A DNA stretch of 64,000 bases from Bdellovibrionales bacterium (GTDB lineage Bacteria > Bdellovibrionota > UBA1018), in the NCBI GenBank assembly GCA_016786465.1, contig JAEUWC010000030.1, positions 124,001-188,000 of the forward strand, in the 5' to 3' direction. Position numbers and translations under genes: made by a program. The notes beneath the pieces were generated by a model that searched no databases, was not told the DNA's origin, and saw only the letters and a program-made list of their open reading frames with translations. Positions 24,688-33,342 of this stretch are shown here, piece after piece. Numbering within the stretch: the first letter of the stretch is position 1; each line of letters begins with the position of its first letter.

Positions 24688-26340
24688 ATGAAAACCAAAC
24701 GCATCGCATTTTTGGTGGCAGGCGCATTTCTTTCAATCCCATTCGCAGCGGCGACAACGACGCCCACCACAAAGGCCGTCACCCTTCCCAAGCAAGTCAC
24801 AATCTACCCCAACGGAGCCCGCGTCGTTCGCGAAGGAAAAGTCGAATTGAAAGAAGGAACCCATTCGGTCCTTTTTACCGACATCCCAGCTTCGATCGTT
24901 GAATCATCGCTTAGGCTTTCAGTCGAAGGACCAAAAGGAACTCGATTCTACGGTGTTGCGATGAAAAAAGAATTCACTCCAAAAATCGTTGATGCGCGAA
25001 CCCGCAAGCTTCGAGAAAAACTTCAAGTTCTGCAGGACGAAAAAACGGATCTTCACGACAAGATGGAAGCCCGCCGTGCCGAAATGAACATTCTTCGCAC
25101 CTATGGGCAGACCCCGAAGCCCGTTGGAAACAAAAAGACCAAAGAAGTCAGCGCGGTCGACTTCACACAATCGGCGGCTACGATCGCTAAGCGAATTGCT
25201 GCCTTGACGGCGGACAATCGAAAAGACGAAAGAAAAGTTCGCGAAATCGATTTGAAGATCAATGCCCTAAATGGCGAATTGGCGCAGGGAAGTTCAAGCG
25301 CCCGCGAAAAGCGGACCGCACAGGCGGATCTGGAATTAAAGACCGCAGGTACCGTGCAGTTCAAGCTGACGTATCAAGTGTCGGGCGCATCTTGGACACC
25401 CGTATACGATCTGAACTTGGATTCCCAAGGCGAAAAGCCAAAACTGGAACTTGGATTCAACGGCACGATTCGCCAAAGCACGGGCGAAGATTGGAAAGGC
25501 GTGACGCTTCTTCTTTCTACCGCGCGTCCCTCCGAAAACACTCAGGTACCTGACCCGACCAACTGGTGGCTAAGCTACTACACCGTGCAGACGCAACTTT
25601 ATCGTTCCCGATCCGGAATGCCTTCAGCAGCCCCGGAAGTGGCCGCACGGGACGTCGAAGTCGGAAAAAAATTCATGAAGGGCAAGGCAGAAGAACTGGA
25701 ACCTGCCGAATTAGAACTAGCAAAGACGGTTCAGGCTGCTTTCACCGTCACCTATTCAATCAATATCCCCAAAGACATTCCATCGGATGGATCTGACCAT
25801 CGGGTGGGAATTGTGCAATCACCCCACGACGTCGAACTTTCGCTGGTCGTGGTTCCCAAGCTATCGCTGGCCACCTTTATCGACGCAAAAGTGACTTATG
25901 GTGGGGACCAGATTCTTTTGCCTGGAAATGCGCAACTTTTTCGTGACGGAGAATTTGTCGGCACCGCCAGCCTGGCTGCTAAGGCACCGGGTGAAACGTT
26001 CAATCTAGGATTTGGGCAGGACGATTTGGTTCGGACGGAAAGAAAAAAGGGCGACACAAAGTCTAGCCCAGGCGATCGCCGTTACCAGTGGACGACGACC
26101 GTTTCGAACTTTCATCCATCCGCCCGCGCCATTGAAGTTCGCGAACAACTGCCACGCACCCAGCAAAAAGAAATTAAGATCGAAGCAATGGACATCAGCC
26201 CGGATCCGCTGCCTGAAAATCCGGAAAGGCCCGGCCTTTACAGTTGGAAGCTGAACCTAAAGCCGAAAGAAAAGGCTTCCATTGTCTTTTCGTATCGAGT
26301 CCGGCATCCCGAAAAAGTCGACGTTTCAGGATTGGAATAG
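24688..26340 (+). CDS. MuiA family protein (DUF4140/DUF4139), exported
   Basis: Start taken at ATG 24688, giving a signal peptide (MKTKRIAFLVAGAFLSIPFA) cut near AAA-TT. 550 residues. N-terminal DUF4140 at about 28-120 (VTIYPNGARVVREGKVEL, ESSLRLSVEG), a central coiled coil (RKLREKLQVLQDEKTDLHDK), and DUF4139 from about 205 onwards (LTYQVSGASWTPVYDLNL, GEDWKGVTLLLSTARP, IPSDGSDHRVGI, YSWKLNLKPKEKASI). The family is named for the mucoidy inhibitor MuiA; the biochemical role is unknown and it is thought to act in the envelope. The Shine-Dalgarno is weak and the start could lie at the alternative upstream TTG. Convergent with the next gene. Confidence 0.88.
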   Translation: MKTKRIAFLVAGAFLSIPFAAATTTPTTKAVTLPKQVTIYPNGARVVREGKVELKEGTHSVLFTDIPASIVESSLRLSVEGPKGTRFYGVAMKKEFTPKIVDARTRKLREKLQVLQDEKTDLHDKMEARRAEMNILRTYGQTPKPVGNKKTKEVSAVDFTQSAATIAKRIAALTADNRKDERKVREIDLKINALNGELAQGSSSAREKRTAQADLELKTAGTVQFKLTYQVSGASWTPVYDLNLDSQGEKPKLELGFNGTIRQSTGEDWKGVTLLLSTARPSENTQVPDPTNWWLSYYTVQTQLYRSRSGMPSAAPEVAARDVEVGKKFMKGKAEELEPAELELAKTVQAAFTVTYSINIPKDIPSDGSDHRVGIVQSPHDVELSLVVVPKLSLATFIDAKVTYGGDQILLPGNAQLFRDGEFVGTASLAAKAPGETFNLGFGQDDLVRTERKKGDTKSSPGDRRYQWTTTVSNFHPSARAIEVREQLPRTQQKEIKIEAMDISPDPLPENPERPGLYSWKLNLKPKEKASIVFSYRVRHPEKVDVSGLE

Positions 26341-26346
26341 GCCTGA

Positions 26347-27354
26347 CTAGGTTTTCTTTTCGGTCTTCCAGTAGCTGACGCCGTAAATTGCCGTTGCAGC
26401 GCGATCTGCGTTCGGAAACCTCAAGGTGACCTTTCGAAGATTTGCGGGAAGGTTTTGCAAAACCGAATACGGTCGGGGTTCTTCTAAACGAATTCGAAGA
26501 CCGCCGTCGTCGTCGGCCTGAAGGTCACGATCCGCGAATCCCACGGGCACGGGTGCTCCGTTCACTTCGACTTGCACGCGCGCGACGTTGGATGATCGGG
26601 CTAACGCGCGCGCCACCAAAGTGAAATGACTGGAAGGGCAGTTAAAACTTAAAGTCGCATGTGTGTCGCCCGTCACCAAGCGGTCACCTTCTTGGTACCA
26701 GATTCCAGCATATTCAAAGTGCAGTTCAGGTACGGGGTCGGCAGCGCCACGATAAAAATCCGTTCGATCGATTTCAACGCCCGGCAAAGTCGGGGGTTCA
26801 AAAATCGGAGGCAACGGAAGCCCCGGGTCCTTTGCGCGAAGGTACTGCTGAATCACTTTTTCCAATGGTTCTGACCAACCCGTGCCTTTGTGCGGGACGG
26901 TCTTCTGACCGGGAAAAATAATCACCGAATGGGTGGGCTTCTCACCTTTACTGGAAACGGTCAGACCAAAACACTGGGCCAACGCGCGATTGGTGTCGAT
27001 CACAATCGGGAAAGTCAGTCCATTCTTACGAATCAAGGGTTCCGTGAATTCTTTTTCACGAACCAAGGAATAGTGGGGGTCTAGAACCAAAAGAACACTG
27101 AATCCGTGATCGCCATAACGCCGCTGAAATTCGTGAAGAATCTTCCATTCATGGGGTGCTGAAGGATGGGTGGGATCCTTAAAGAAAATCAGCCACCCTT
27201 GTTTCTGAAAAATCGGATCCAAGGGAAAAAGCTGAAGTCTTCCCGCCGTACCGGGAAAAGCCGCCATTAAAGGGGTTGAATTCAGCCATTGATGGGAAAC
27301 TTCCTGCTTGGCCTTTTCTAATGCTTCTTCGCGGGTCAGTTCTTTGTTTGCCAT
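26347..27354 (-). CDS. Cysteine-less thioredoxin-fold protein with DipZ-type C-terminal domain
   Basis: Start at ATG 27354 (MANKELTREEALEKAK), 335 residues, cytoplasmic by sequence. Residues about 25-165 look like a thioredoxin/AhpC-like fold (GWLIFFKDPTHPSAPHEW, GFSVLLVLDPHYS, NGLTFPIVIDTNRALAQCFG, HSVIIFPG), but the active-site CxxC position holds no cysteines. Residues about 200-330 match the carbohydrate-module-like domain found at the C-terminus of DipZ-type thioredoxin proteins (ELHFEYAGIWYQEGDRLVTG, ATLSFNCPSSHFTLVARA). A redox role is unlikely without the cysteines; a binding or structural role is more plausible. It starts 5 bp after the MFS gene and is in the same operon. Confidence 0.75.
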   Translation of the reverse strand: MANKELTREEALEKAKQEVSHQWLNSTPLMAAFPGTAGRLQLFPLDPIFQKQGWLIFFKDPTHPSAPHEWKILHEFQRRYGDHGFSVLLVLDPHYSLVREKEFTEPLIRKNGLTFPIVIDTNRALAQCFGLTVSSKGEKPTHSVIIFPGQKTVPHKGTGWSEPLEKVIQQYLRAKDPGLPLPPIFEPPTLPGVEIDRTDFYRGAADPVPELHFEYAGIWYQEGDRLVTGDTHATLSFNCPSSHFTLVARALARSSNVARVQVEVNGAPVPVGFADRDLQADDDGGLRIRLEEPRPYSVLQNLPANLRKVTLRFPNADRAATAIYGVSYWKTEKKT

Positions 27355-27359
27355 GGCGG

Positions 27360-28760
27360 TTACGGCCTCCGCCCCTGTGCGATGGTTGCCACGGTTGCTA
27401 GAAGCGCAAAACACCCCGCAACCGCAAAGGTGAAACGAAGGGCCTGCTGGAAGTCGCCTGTGACATAGTGACGCCAGGTGAAGATCAGGGTGGAAATGCT
27501 GACCCCTGTCGCTAACCCCAGATTTCGAATCGTCGCCAAAAGTGCTGATGCAATTCCCAACTTATTCGGGGGAACCACGCCCATGATCAGATTGTTATTG
27601 GGGGATTGAAAAAATCCGGTTGCACCGCCAATCATCGCCAACGGAATCAGGATTGAAATCGCTGATGAATGCTGGGAAATCCCATTTCCAAAAATCCCGG
27701 CCAGGCTGAAAAGACCCAAGCTTCCCATCAGGGTTCCCAAAATTCCCAGTTCACGGGATCCGACATGATCTGACAAGCGCCCGCTGATCGGAGCAATCAC
27801 GAAAACGACCGCCGGCACCGCGGTCATGAAAAGTCCGGCTCGATCGGTGGTGAAATGAAAAACTTCTTCCAGAAAAAAAGGCATCAAAAGGCCGATTGAA
27901 GAAAAAGCGACGAAGACGAAGTAGGCCGCCAAGTTTGCGGTCCAAAAGCGACGGATCTTTAAAAGCGAAAAATCAAAAAGCGGGGCTTTGGACATCGATT
28001 CGACTTTGACGAAGATTGCTCCAAGCATGATCGTCAAAAGAAACATCAGAAGGCGCGAAATCGGGAAGGTCGCGTGGTCGTGAACCGGGGATGTGGGATG
28101 AAAGCTGATGGCCGGGGGTTCGACCAAGAACATCACTGAAAGAAGAAAGAAAGACTGAAGTAAAGTTCCGACCCAATCAAAGGGATGGCGGCTTTCGACA
28201 CGGATGTCAGCAGCCACGAATTTCTTGACCAAAAGCAGCCCCATCAAGCCTACCGGGATGTTGACCAAGAAGATGGAAGGCCATCCGAAATGCGTAATCA
28301 GAAATCCACCCACCGCTGGACCAGAAAGAAGCCCGATGCTGACGACCATCGCCAAAGTTCCCAAGGCCTTGCCGCGTTCGCCCGAAGGGAAACTGGATGT
28401 GATGATCGCGGGCCCATTCGACATCAGCATCGACGCGCCTAGGCCTTGAATGAACCGCGAAAAAAGAAGCCAACCGATTTGTCCGGACAAACCGCAAAGG
28501 CCCGACCCCACGATAAAAGTTGCGAAGCCCGCGACGAATACGCGCCTTCGACCATAAAGGTCAGATAAACGGCCAAAAGGTAAAAGAGTACAAGTGATGG
28601 CCGTCAGGTAAAGAACGACGACCCATTTCACGGAAGAAAGATCGGCCGACAAGGCCTTGGTCATGGAAGGAAGCGCGATGTTAACGATGCTGGAATCCAG
28701 CGTCGCCATGAAGGTTCCGCAGGCAACGGCGGCCAGTACCCACCATTTTTGGGTGATCAT
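27360..28760 (-). CDS. MFS transporter, DHA2 (EmrB/QacA-like) family
   Basis: Start at ATG 28760 (MITQKWWVLAAVACGTFMAT) behind aaggt; the longer open frame upstream runs through the divergent gene. 466 residues with about 14 transmembrane segments. DHA2 hallmarks: LDSSIVNIALPSM in TM1, LSDLYGRRRVF in loop 2-3, and motif C-like GLLSGPAVGGFLI in TM5. Proton-coupled efflux of hydrophobic compounds is the usual job; the substrate here is unknown. Divergent from the transketolase genes with only 45 bp between, and followed by the thioredoxin-fold gene. Confidence 0.92.
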   Translation of the reverse strand: MITQKWWVLAAVACGTFMATLDSSIVNIALPSMTKALSADLSSVKWVVVLYLTAITCTLLPFGRLSDLYGRRRVFVAGFATFIVGSGLCGLSGQIGWLLFSRFIQGLGASMLMSNGPAIITSSFPSGERGKALGTLAMVVSIGLLSGPAVGGFLITHFGWPSIFLVNIPVGLMGLLLVKKFVAADIRVESRHPFDWVGTLLQSFFLLSVMFLVEPPAISFHPTSPVHDHATFPISRLLMFLLTIMLGAIFVKVESMSKAPLFDFSLLKIRRFWTANLAAYFVFVAFSSIGLLMPFFLEEVFHFTTDRAGLFMTAVPAVVFVIAPISGRLSDHVGSRELGILGTLMGSLGLFSLAGIFGNGISQHSSAISILIPLAMIGGATGFFQSPNNNLIMGVVPPNKLGIASALLATIRNLGLATGVSISTLIFTWRHYVTGDFQQALRFTFAVAGCFALLATVATIAQGRRP

Positions 28761-28805
28761 CAAATTACCTTCAAATTTATCAGGACTCTTTGTTAGGGTC
28801 CACCT

Positions 28806-29654
28806 ATGCCAAATTCCAGTCCCCGATTCGATTTTGATCTGCTTACAAAACTTTGCACCCGTTTTCGTGTCGACATCATCGAAATGTTGACGGAAGCGAA
28901 GTCGGGTCACCCCGGCGGTAGCCTTTCGGCGATCGACCTTTTGACCGTACTTTGGTTCGCTAGAATGCGGGGAGTCACTTCGGCCAAGGCTCTGGAAGCC
29001 AGTCGCGACCGGTTCGTTCTGTCCAAGGGGCACGGGGTTCCCGCCCTTTACGCCATTTTGGCTGAAAAGGGATTTATTGAACGATCGGAATTGATGACGT
29101 TGCGGAAGATCGGAAGCCGACTTCAGGGGCACCCAGACCGGATGCGTATGCCCATTGTCGAAGCATCGACAGGATCGTTGGGGCAGGGACTTTCGGTGGC
29201 CCAAGGTCTTGCGCTAGGAATCCAAGCCGACAAAAGTCCGGCCCATGTTTACTGCATGTTGGGTGACGGAGAAATTCAAGAAGGCCAAGTTTGGGAAGCG
29301 GCCATGTCAGCCCCAAAGTTCAAGCTTTCGAATCTTTGCGCGATTTTGGACGCAAACAATGGACAGATCGACGGCCCAGTTAGCCAAGTGATGCCTTTGG
29401 ATCCTTTGAAGGAAAAATGGGAATCCTTTGGATGGAACGTCATTGAAATCGACGGTCATGATTTGAAAGCCATTGATAGCGCGTACACGAAGTTCGCCGA
29501 TCACGCTGCGAAAGGCCCGGGCAAGCCGACCTTCATTATCGCGCGCACGGTGAAGGGAAAAGGCGTTTCCTTTATGGAAAACAAAATTGAATGGCACGGC
29601 GTCGTCCCAAAGAAAGACGAAGCCGAAAAAGCGATCGCAGAAATTAGAAAGTAA
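28806..29654 (+). CDS. Transketolase, N-terminal subunit
   Basis: 282 residues equal to the thiamine-diphosphate-binding half of transketolase: AKSGHPGGSLSAIDLLTVLW, KGHGVPALYAILAEKGF, and the TPP motif MLGDGEIQEGQVWEAAMSA ending in NNGQ. Transfers two-carbon ketol units in the non-oxidative pentose phosphate pathway. It must pair with the downstream C-terminal subunit, 11 bp away; split transketolases are common in archaea and several bacterial lineages. ATG 28806 is the only sensible start. Confidence 0.94.
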   Translation: MPNSSPRFDFDLLTKLCTRFRVDIIEMLTEAKSGHPGGSLSAIDLLTVLWFARMRGVTSAKALEASRDRFVLSKGHGVPALYAILAEKGFIERSELMTLRKIGSRLQGHPDRMRMPIVEASTGSLGQGLSVAQGLALGIQADKSPAHVYCMLGDGEIQEGQVWEAAMSAPKFKLSNLCAILDANNGQIDGPVSQVMPLDPLKEKWESFGWNVIEIDGHDLKAIDSAYTKFADHAAKGPGKPTFIIARTVKGKGVSFMENKIEWHGVVPKKDEAEKAIAEIRK

Positions 29655-29665
29655 GGCAGGAAAAA

Positions 29666-30601
29666 ATGTCGAAATCCACACGTCAGGCCTTTGGTGAAAG
29701 TCTTGCAAAACTGGGCGAAGAAAAACGCGAAATCGTTGTTCTGGACGCCGATCTTTCAAAATCCACGAAGTCGGAAATTTTTGCGAAAAAATTCCCAGAC
29801 CGTTTCTACGAAATGGGAATTGCCGAAGCGAACATGATTGGAACCGCCGCCGGTCTGGCGTTTGCGGGAAAGTTACCATTTCTTTGCAGCTTTGGGTGCT
29901 TTTTGACCGGGCGTTACGACACGATTCGCCTAAGCGTCGCGTATTCGGGCGCAAACGTTCGCTTGATCGGGACTCATGCCGGCGTGGGCATCGGCGATGA
30001 CGGTCACAGCCAGATGGGCCTGGAAGATTTGACCTTGATGCGTGCACTTCCAACAATGGGTGTTTTCCAGCCGATGGACGCGCGTGAAACCGAAGAAGTG
30101 ATGAAGTACTTGGTTCATGAATGGAAAGGTCCTGCGTACCTGCGCCTAACCCGTCAGAATCTGCCTAACCTGTATCCGGAAGGCGCAAAGTTCCAGCCTT
30201 TGAAATTGATGGCGATTCGCGACCACGGTTCGAAGGCATCGATTTCCTGCATTGCTAGCGGTGCGACCACGGCTGAAGCGGTTGCGGCATCGGACGCACT
30301 TTCGAAAAAAGGAATTCTGATGAATGTGTGGAACGCCCATTCCGTGAAACCTTTTGACGACGCAAAGGCCGTTGAAATCGCCCGCGCTTCAAAACTTTTC
30401 TTCACCATCGAAGACCATTCCGTCATTGGCGGCTTGGGTTCGGCCGTGGCCGAAGCGATTTCGGGCGCAGGCGTCGCAACGAAGCTTCATCGCTTGGGCG
30501 TTCAAGATGTCTTTGGCGAAAGCGGTGACGGCCCCGATCTTTATGAAAAGCACGGATTGTCGGCCGCGAAGATTGCGGCATGGGTCCAGGAACACGCGTA
30601 G
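29666..30601 (+). CDS. Transketolase, C-terminal subunit
   Basis: 311 residues: pyrimidine-binding domain and C-terminal domain. Landmarks are YEMGIAEANMIGTAAGLAFAG with the catalytic Glu, SFGCFLTGRYDTIRLSVAYS, THAGVGIGDDGHSQMGLEDL and LPTMGVFQPMDARETEEVM. The C-terminal part has TIEDHSVIGGLGSAVAEA. Works with the product of the preceding gene as an alpha2beta2 enzyme. 'aggcaggaaaaa' precedes the start. A membrane protein gene follows 15 bp later. Confidence 0.94.
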   Translation: MSKSTRQAFGESLAKLGEEKREIVVLDADLSKSTKSEIFAKKFPDRFYEMGIAEANMIGTAAGLAFAGKLPFLCSFGCFLTGRYDTIRLSVAYSGANVRLIGTHAGVGIGDDGHSQMGLEDLTLMRALPTMGVFQPMDARETEEVMKYLVHEWKGPAYLRLTRQNLPNLYPEGAKFQPLKLMAIRDHGSKASISCIASGATTAEAVAASDALSKKGILMNVWNAHSVKPFDDAKAVEIARASKLFFTIEDHSVIGGLGSAVAEAISGAGVATKLHRLGVQDVFGESGDGPDLYEKHGLSAAKIAAWVQEHA

Positions 30602-30616
30602 CCGCACGCGTACCGA

Positions 30617-31213
30617 ATGTATCCACTAGGCCATATTGGGGTTGGAACTTTCATCGCTGAACCCATTTCAAGGCGTCTGCCTTGGAAGTGGATCGCGTTT
30701 GGAACCTTACTTCCCGATCTGATCGACAAACCGCTTTACTATGGGACGGCGTGGTTCAACGGGGTTCACGGTCCGGCGAATGGTTTGATTTCAGGAACCC
30801 GGACCTTTGGGCACAGCTTGCTTGTGCTTCTTCTGATCTTTCTAGCGGGGCGATTTGCCGCACCTGCGGCCCAAGCAAGAAAAATAGAACCCATCACAAC
30901 GGCGATCGCCGTGGGGATGCTGACCCATCTGCTTTTGGATTTTGCCATGGACCTGGTCTTGGATTTATTGCTTCAGACTTTTCAGGATGACAAAAGTCCA
31001 CCGCTGATGAACGCCATATTCTTTCCGGCCCTGGGTTTTGAATTTCCCTACTTTCGTTGGAAAGACATGGCTGGGCACTTGTCGGTCTTTGACCGATGGC
31101 CGGCAATTGTTGCGGAAGTTTTAGGCGCGGTCCTTATTTGGCGGAAATATAGCCAATCGTCTTTGAAAAAATCCAAAGCGGGCCCACAAAAACGTGGACC
31201 AGGTTCTGCATAA
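30617..31213 (+). CDS. Membrane protein of the YdjM/DUF457 metal-dependent hydrolase-like family
   Basis: 198 residues, several transmembrane helices (LLVLLLIFLAGRFAAPA, ITTAIAVGMLTHLLLDFA). Conserved residues typical of the family are present: HIGVGTF near the N-terminus, LLPDLIDKP, GTRTFGHSLL and THLLLDF, with His/Asp that could hold a metal. Family members sit in the inner membrane and have been linked to phospholipid or DNA-damage-related functions without firm biochemistry. Its last 80 bp overlap the 3' end of the opposite Mpo1-like gene. Confidence 0.75.
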   Translation: MYPLGHIGVGTFIAEPISRRLPWKWIAFGTLLPDLIDKPLYYGTAWFNGVHGPANGLISGTRTFGHSLLVLLLIFLAGRFAAPAAQARKIEPITTAIAVGMLTHLLLDFAMDLVLDLLLQTFQDDKSPPLMNAIFFPALGFEFPYFRWKDMAGHLSVFDRWPAIVAEVLGAVLIWRKYSQSSLKKSKAGPQKRGPGSA

Positions 31214-31619
31214 AGGAAGGGCGCTTCTTTTCGTACTTGATGTGACCCCAAAGCTGAATGACCCAGCCGACCACGAAAACGGCCGCTAACCAGCCAGTGG
31301 GAATCGAACGCCCGACGAAATAAAAGCTCAAGACGACGAAAGCAAACGGGATTGCGATCTTCCAGTCCAAATACATGTAAAGAAAAGTCGCTCCGAGAAA
31401 AAGAATCATCCCGCCATCTAAGCGAAGAAGATCGCCCAGCGAACCCGGCGTTGGGTTAGTCCAGATCACTAAAAGGGAAAGAAGCCCCAGAAGCGAAAGC
31501 ATGATCATTGGGATCCCGATGTAGTGGGTCACTTGATTTCCCTTCGTCTGGTGCGAAGAAGCGTATTCTTTGAAAAGTTTCTGCAATCTTGGCGTAACGC
31601 GGGGCTGAGGTGTTGTCAT
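31134..31619 (-). CDS. Mpo1-like (DUF962) membrane protein
   Basis: Start at ATG 31619 gives 161 residues; the upstream frame is not conserved-looking. The family motif YASSHQTKGNQVTHYIGIPM holds the expected His and Asn residues, and four hydrophobic segments follow (MIMLSLLGLLSLLVIW, AIPFAFVVLSFYFVG, and others). Yeast Mpo1 is an Fe-dependent dioxygenase in 2-hydroxy fatty acid alpha-oxidation; bacterial members are assumed to act on lipids. The 3' end overlaps the convergent YdjM-like gene by 80 bp, and both C-termini look genuine. Confidence 0.8.
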   Translation of the reverse strand: MTTPQPRVTPRLQKLFKEYASSHQTKGNQVTHYIGIPMIMLSLLGLLSLLVIWTNPTPGSLGDLLRLDGGMILFLGATFLYMYLDWKIAIPFAFVVLSFYFVGRSIPTGWLAAVFVVGWVIQLWGHIKYEKKRPSFMQNLVHVFVGPLWIFSKTIGYISAK

Positions 31620-31698
31620 ACCTGAATTTTGCCCCGGGAGGTCTTGGATTGCAAGTTGCGCTGGGATCGTGAAAGATGAAGTGAAGGGACATTTTTTC

Positions 31699-32118
31699 AT
31701 GCCGGCTACACCTAAAACCTTTAAACAAGGTCAGTTTCTGTTCAAAGACGGACAAGCGTCGAATTCTCTTTTCATCATCCGAAAAGGGACGGTTTCGGTC
31801 CGCAAAATGAAGGGCAGCAACTTTGTTGAAATTGGTCGGATCTATCCCAACCAAGTTCTTGGCGAACTGTCATTCTTTGATCGCCAACCACGCAGTGCGG
31901 CGGCGATGGCCGACGGCGACGTTGAAGCACTTGAAATCGATTTTGAAAGCCTGGAAAAAATCTGGAAAGAAACGCCTGACTATTTCAAGGCCATCATGAA
32001 GTCGGTCGCCGATCGCCTGCGCAAGGCCAATGAAACGATTCGTAAACTGAAGCCCAGTCAGGAATTGGACCCCGATGCTCAGACCGTCTTCGAGGCCGAA
32101 CGCGATGTCGAAGGCTAA
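31699..32118 (+). CDS. Cyclic nucleotide-binding (CAP_ED) domain protein
   Basis: ATG 31699 is preceded by gaaggga; an in-frame GTG at 31669 is possible. 139 residues consisting of one cNMP-binding domain: FKQGQFLFKDGQASNSLFII, RKGTVSVRK, and the phosphate-binding cassette GELSFFDRQPRSAAA with the Glu and Arg that contact a cyclic nucleotide. It has no DNA-binding domain, so it is likely a small sensor that contacts a partner protein. The stop overlaps the next start by 14 bp. Confidence 0.85.
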   Translation: MPATPKTFKQGQFLFKDGQASNSLFIIRKGTVSVRKMKGSNFVEIGRIYPNQVLGELSFFDRQPRSAAAMADGDVEALEIDFESLEKIWKETPDYFKAIMKSVADRLRKANETIRKLKPSQELDPDAQTVFEAERDVEG

Positions 32119-32446
32119 CGGCTATGTCGCGACACTTCTTGCGCTGGTCGCGTTTTTTTTCCAAGCGTGCGCGCATTCTACGCGTGTTCTGACCGTTCCC
32201 GAAGGCGCGCAGGTTTACGTGAATGGAAAAGCTTTGGGCGAATCACCTACGTTCTTTAACGAAAGATCGGGAATCTGGGGTCGAAAGCGCGTCTTTCAAG
32301 CCAAGTTTCCAGACGGAAAAGTCATTCGAAAAGATCTGACGGTGAAGTTCTGCACATCGCCGGGGAACATCCTTTTGGACCTAACCTTGGTTGGGCTTTT
32401 GGTCGGATTCTGCGTCGACGATGAAGTCTTGATTGAACAAAAGTGA
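32105..32446 (+). CDS. PEGA-domain lipoprotein
   Basis: Starts inside the preceding gene (ATG 32105), 113 residues. Lipoprotein signal FFFQAC (Cys22), then a PEGA domain (VPEGAQVYVNGKALGESPTF) at about 28-60 and a C-terminal hydrophobic stretch (ILLDLTLVGLLVGFCVDDE). PEGA domains are surface or periplasmic modules that often accompany signalling proteins. Overlap with the cNMP-binding gene indicates coupled translation, though one product is cytoplasmic and the other lipid-anchored. Confidence 0.8.
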   Translation: MSKANGYVATLLALVAFFFQACAHSTRVLTVPEGAQVYVNGKALGESPTFFNERSGIWGRKRVFQAKFPDGKVIRKDLTVKFCTSPGNILLDLTLVGLLVGFCVDDEVLIEQK

Positions 32447-32447
32447 C

Positions 32448-32933
32448 TTACCGCCCAGTCGAACCTTCGCGATTGAAGCGGTAGTCGCGATCCAGTCCCA
32501 GGTCGTTCAGCACTTCTTCACGCGCAGACGTTTTTCCCAGAATTTTGCGACCCTTTTCTAACGCTTCGTAAAACGCGTGAAGCTTCTGCGTGGTCAAGGT
32601 GTCCAGCCGGCTTTCGATCGACCGAACTTCTTTGGCGTCGTAGCGATCGGCGACGATGTTCTTCATCAAAGCACCTTTTAGCTTCAAAATTTCCAGCTGA
32701 AACGATTCCATTTTCTTGGATGTTTCCAGTTTCAGGTCAATCAGCTGGGTCTTTTGGTCTTCGCTGATTCCGGGATGAACCTTGACGGCCTCGGCGGCTT
32801 CTTTTCGAAGCGATTCATAATCCGTAAAGGCTGATTCTTGGGCCAATTTCGAATCAAGATTGGATTTCTGCGCACTATGGGCGCAGGAAAAAAACACCAA
32901 ACCCAGCAAGACAGCAAAATTCTTCGTTTTCAT
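32448..32933 (-). CDS. Lipoprotein of unknown function, coiled-coil
   Basis: Start at ATG 32933 gives lipobox VFFSC (Cys17); 161 residues. The mature part is almost entirely charged helix (ESLRKEAAEAVKVHPGISED, LKLETSKKMESFQLEILKLK), likely a coiled coil or helical bundle. Convergent with the PEGA lipoprotein, stops 1 bp apart. No family recognised. Resembles small periplasmic helical stress proteins only in general character. Confidence 0.7.
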   Translation of the reverse strand: MKTKNFAVLLGLVFFSCAHSAQKSNLDSKLAQESAFTDYESLRKEAAEAVKVHPGISEDQKTQLIDLKLETSKKMESFQLEILKLKGALMKNIVADRYDAKEVRSIESRLDTLTTQKLHAFYEALEKGRKILGKTSAREEVLNDLGLDRDYRFNREGSTGR

Positions 32934-33024
32934 GATGATTCCCGTCGTTTCTGTGCTCAGTCTAGCTTCGTTTCGGAAGAATCGCATTACCTACCTAGAA
33001 GTGTTGCATCTTTTCTGACGGAAC

Positions 33025-33057
33025 TACGAAGTCCGGTTTGCTCGACCGGACTTCGTA
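33025..33057. terminator. Perfect 13-bp hairpin between csbD-like gene and lipoprotein gene
   Basis: Arms 33025-33037 and 33045-33057 (core ACGAAGTCCGGT / ACCGGACTTCGT), 7-nt loop. It lies 18 bp after the stop of the csbD-like gene on the minus strand. No U-run follows on either strand, so it may stabilise the 3' end or act with Rho rather than terminate alone. Confidence 0.55.
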
Positions 33058-33075
33058 TGGCCAATAAGTCAGGTG

Positions 33076-33342
33076 TTAACTTTTGACGGCAGGTTTGATG
33101 GTCCCGGAAGCTGCTGCCTGTGCAGCCACAGGCGACACCAGCGCTTGCACCGCCTTTCGGAACTCGTCTAACTGTAAATCTGCCTGTTCCTTCGCTAAGC
33201 CATATGTCTTTTGCAAGCTAGTCCCTAGGCTACTCAGGTCTGCCTTTGCACTTTCTATTTCGGCTTCATTGAACTTTGACCACTTTTCTTTGATCTTTCC
33301 TTTGAGTTCAGCCCAGTTTTTTTCACTGATTTGTGTATCCAT
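33076..33342 (-). CDS. CsbD-like stress protein
   Basis: 88 residues. The family region ISEKNWAELKGKIKEKWSKF is followed by a helical stretch (QTYGLAKEQADLQLDEF-like) and an Ala-rich tail. CsbD is a small hydrophilic general-stress protein of unknown mechanism, induced by sigmaB in Bacillus. The start ATG 33342 is preceded by gagat/agcggag on the minus strand. A long non-coding stretch lies upstream. Confidence 0.75.
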   Translation of the reverse strand: MDTQISEKNWAELKGKIKEKWSKFNEAEIESAKADLSSLGTSLQKTYGLAKEQADLQLDEFRKAVQALVSPVAAQAAASGTIKPAVKS

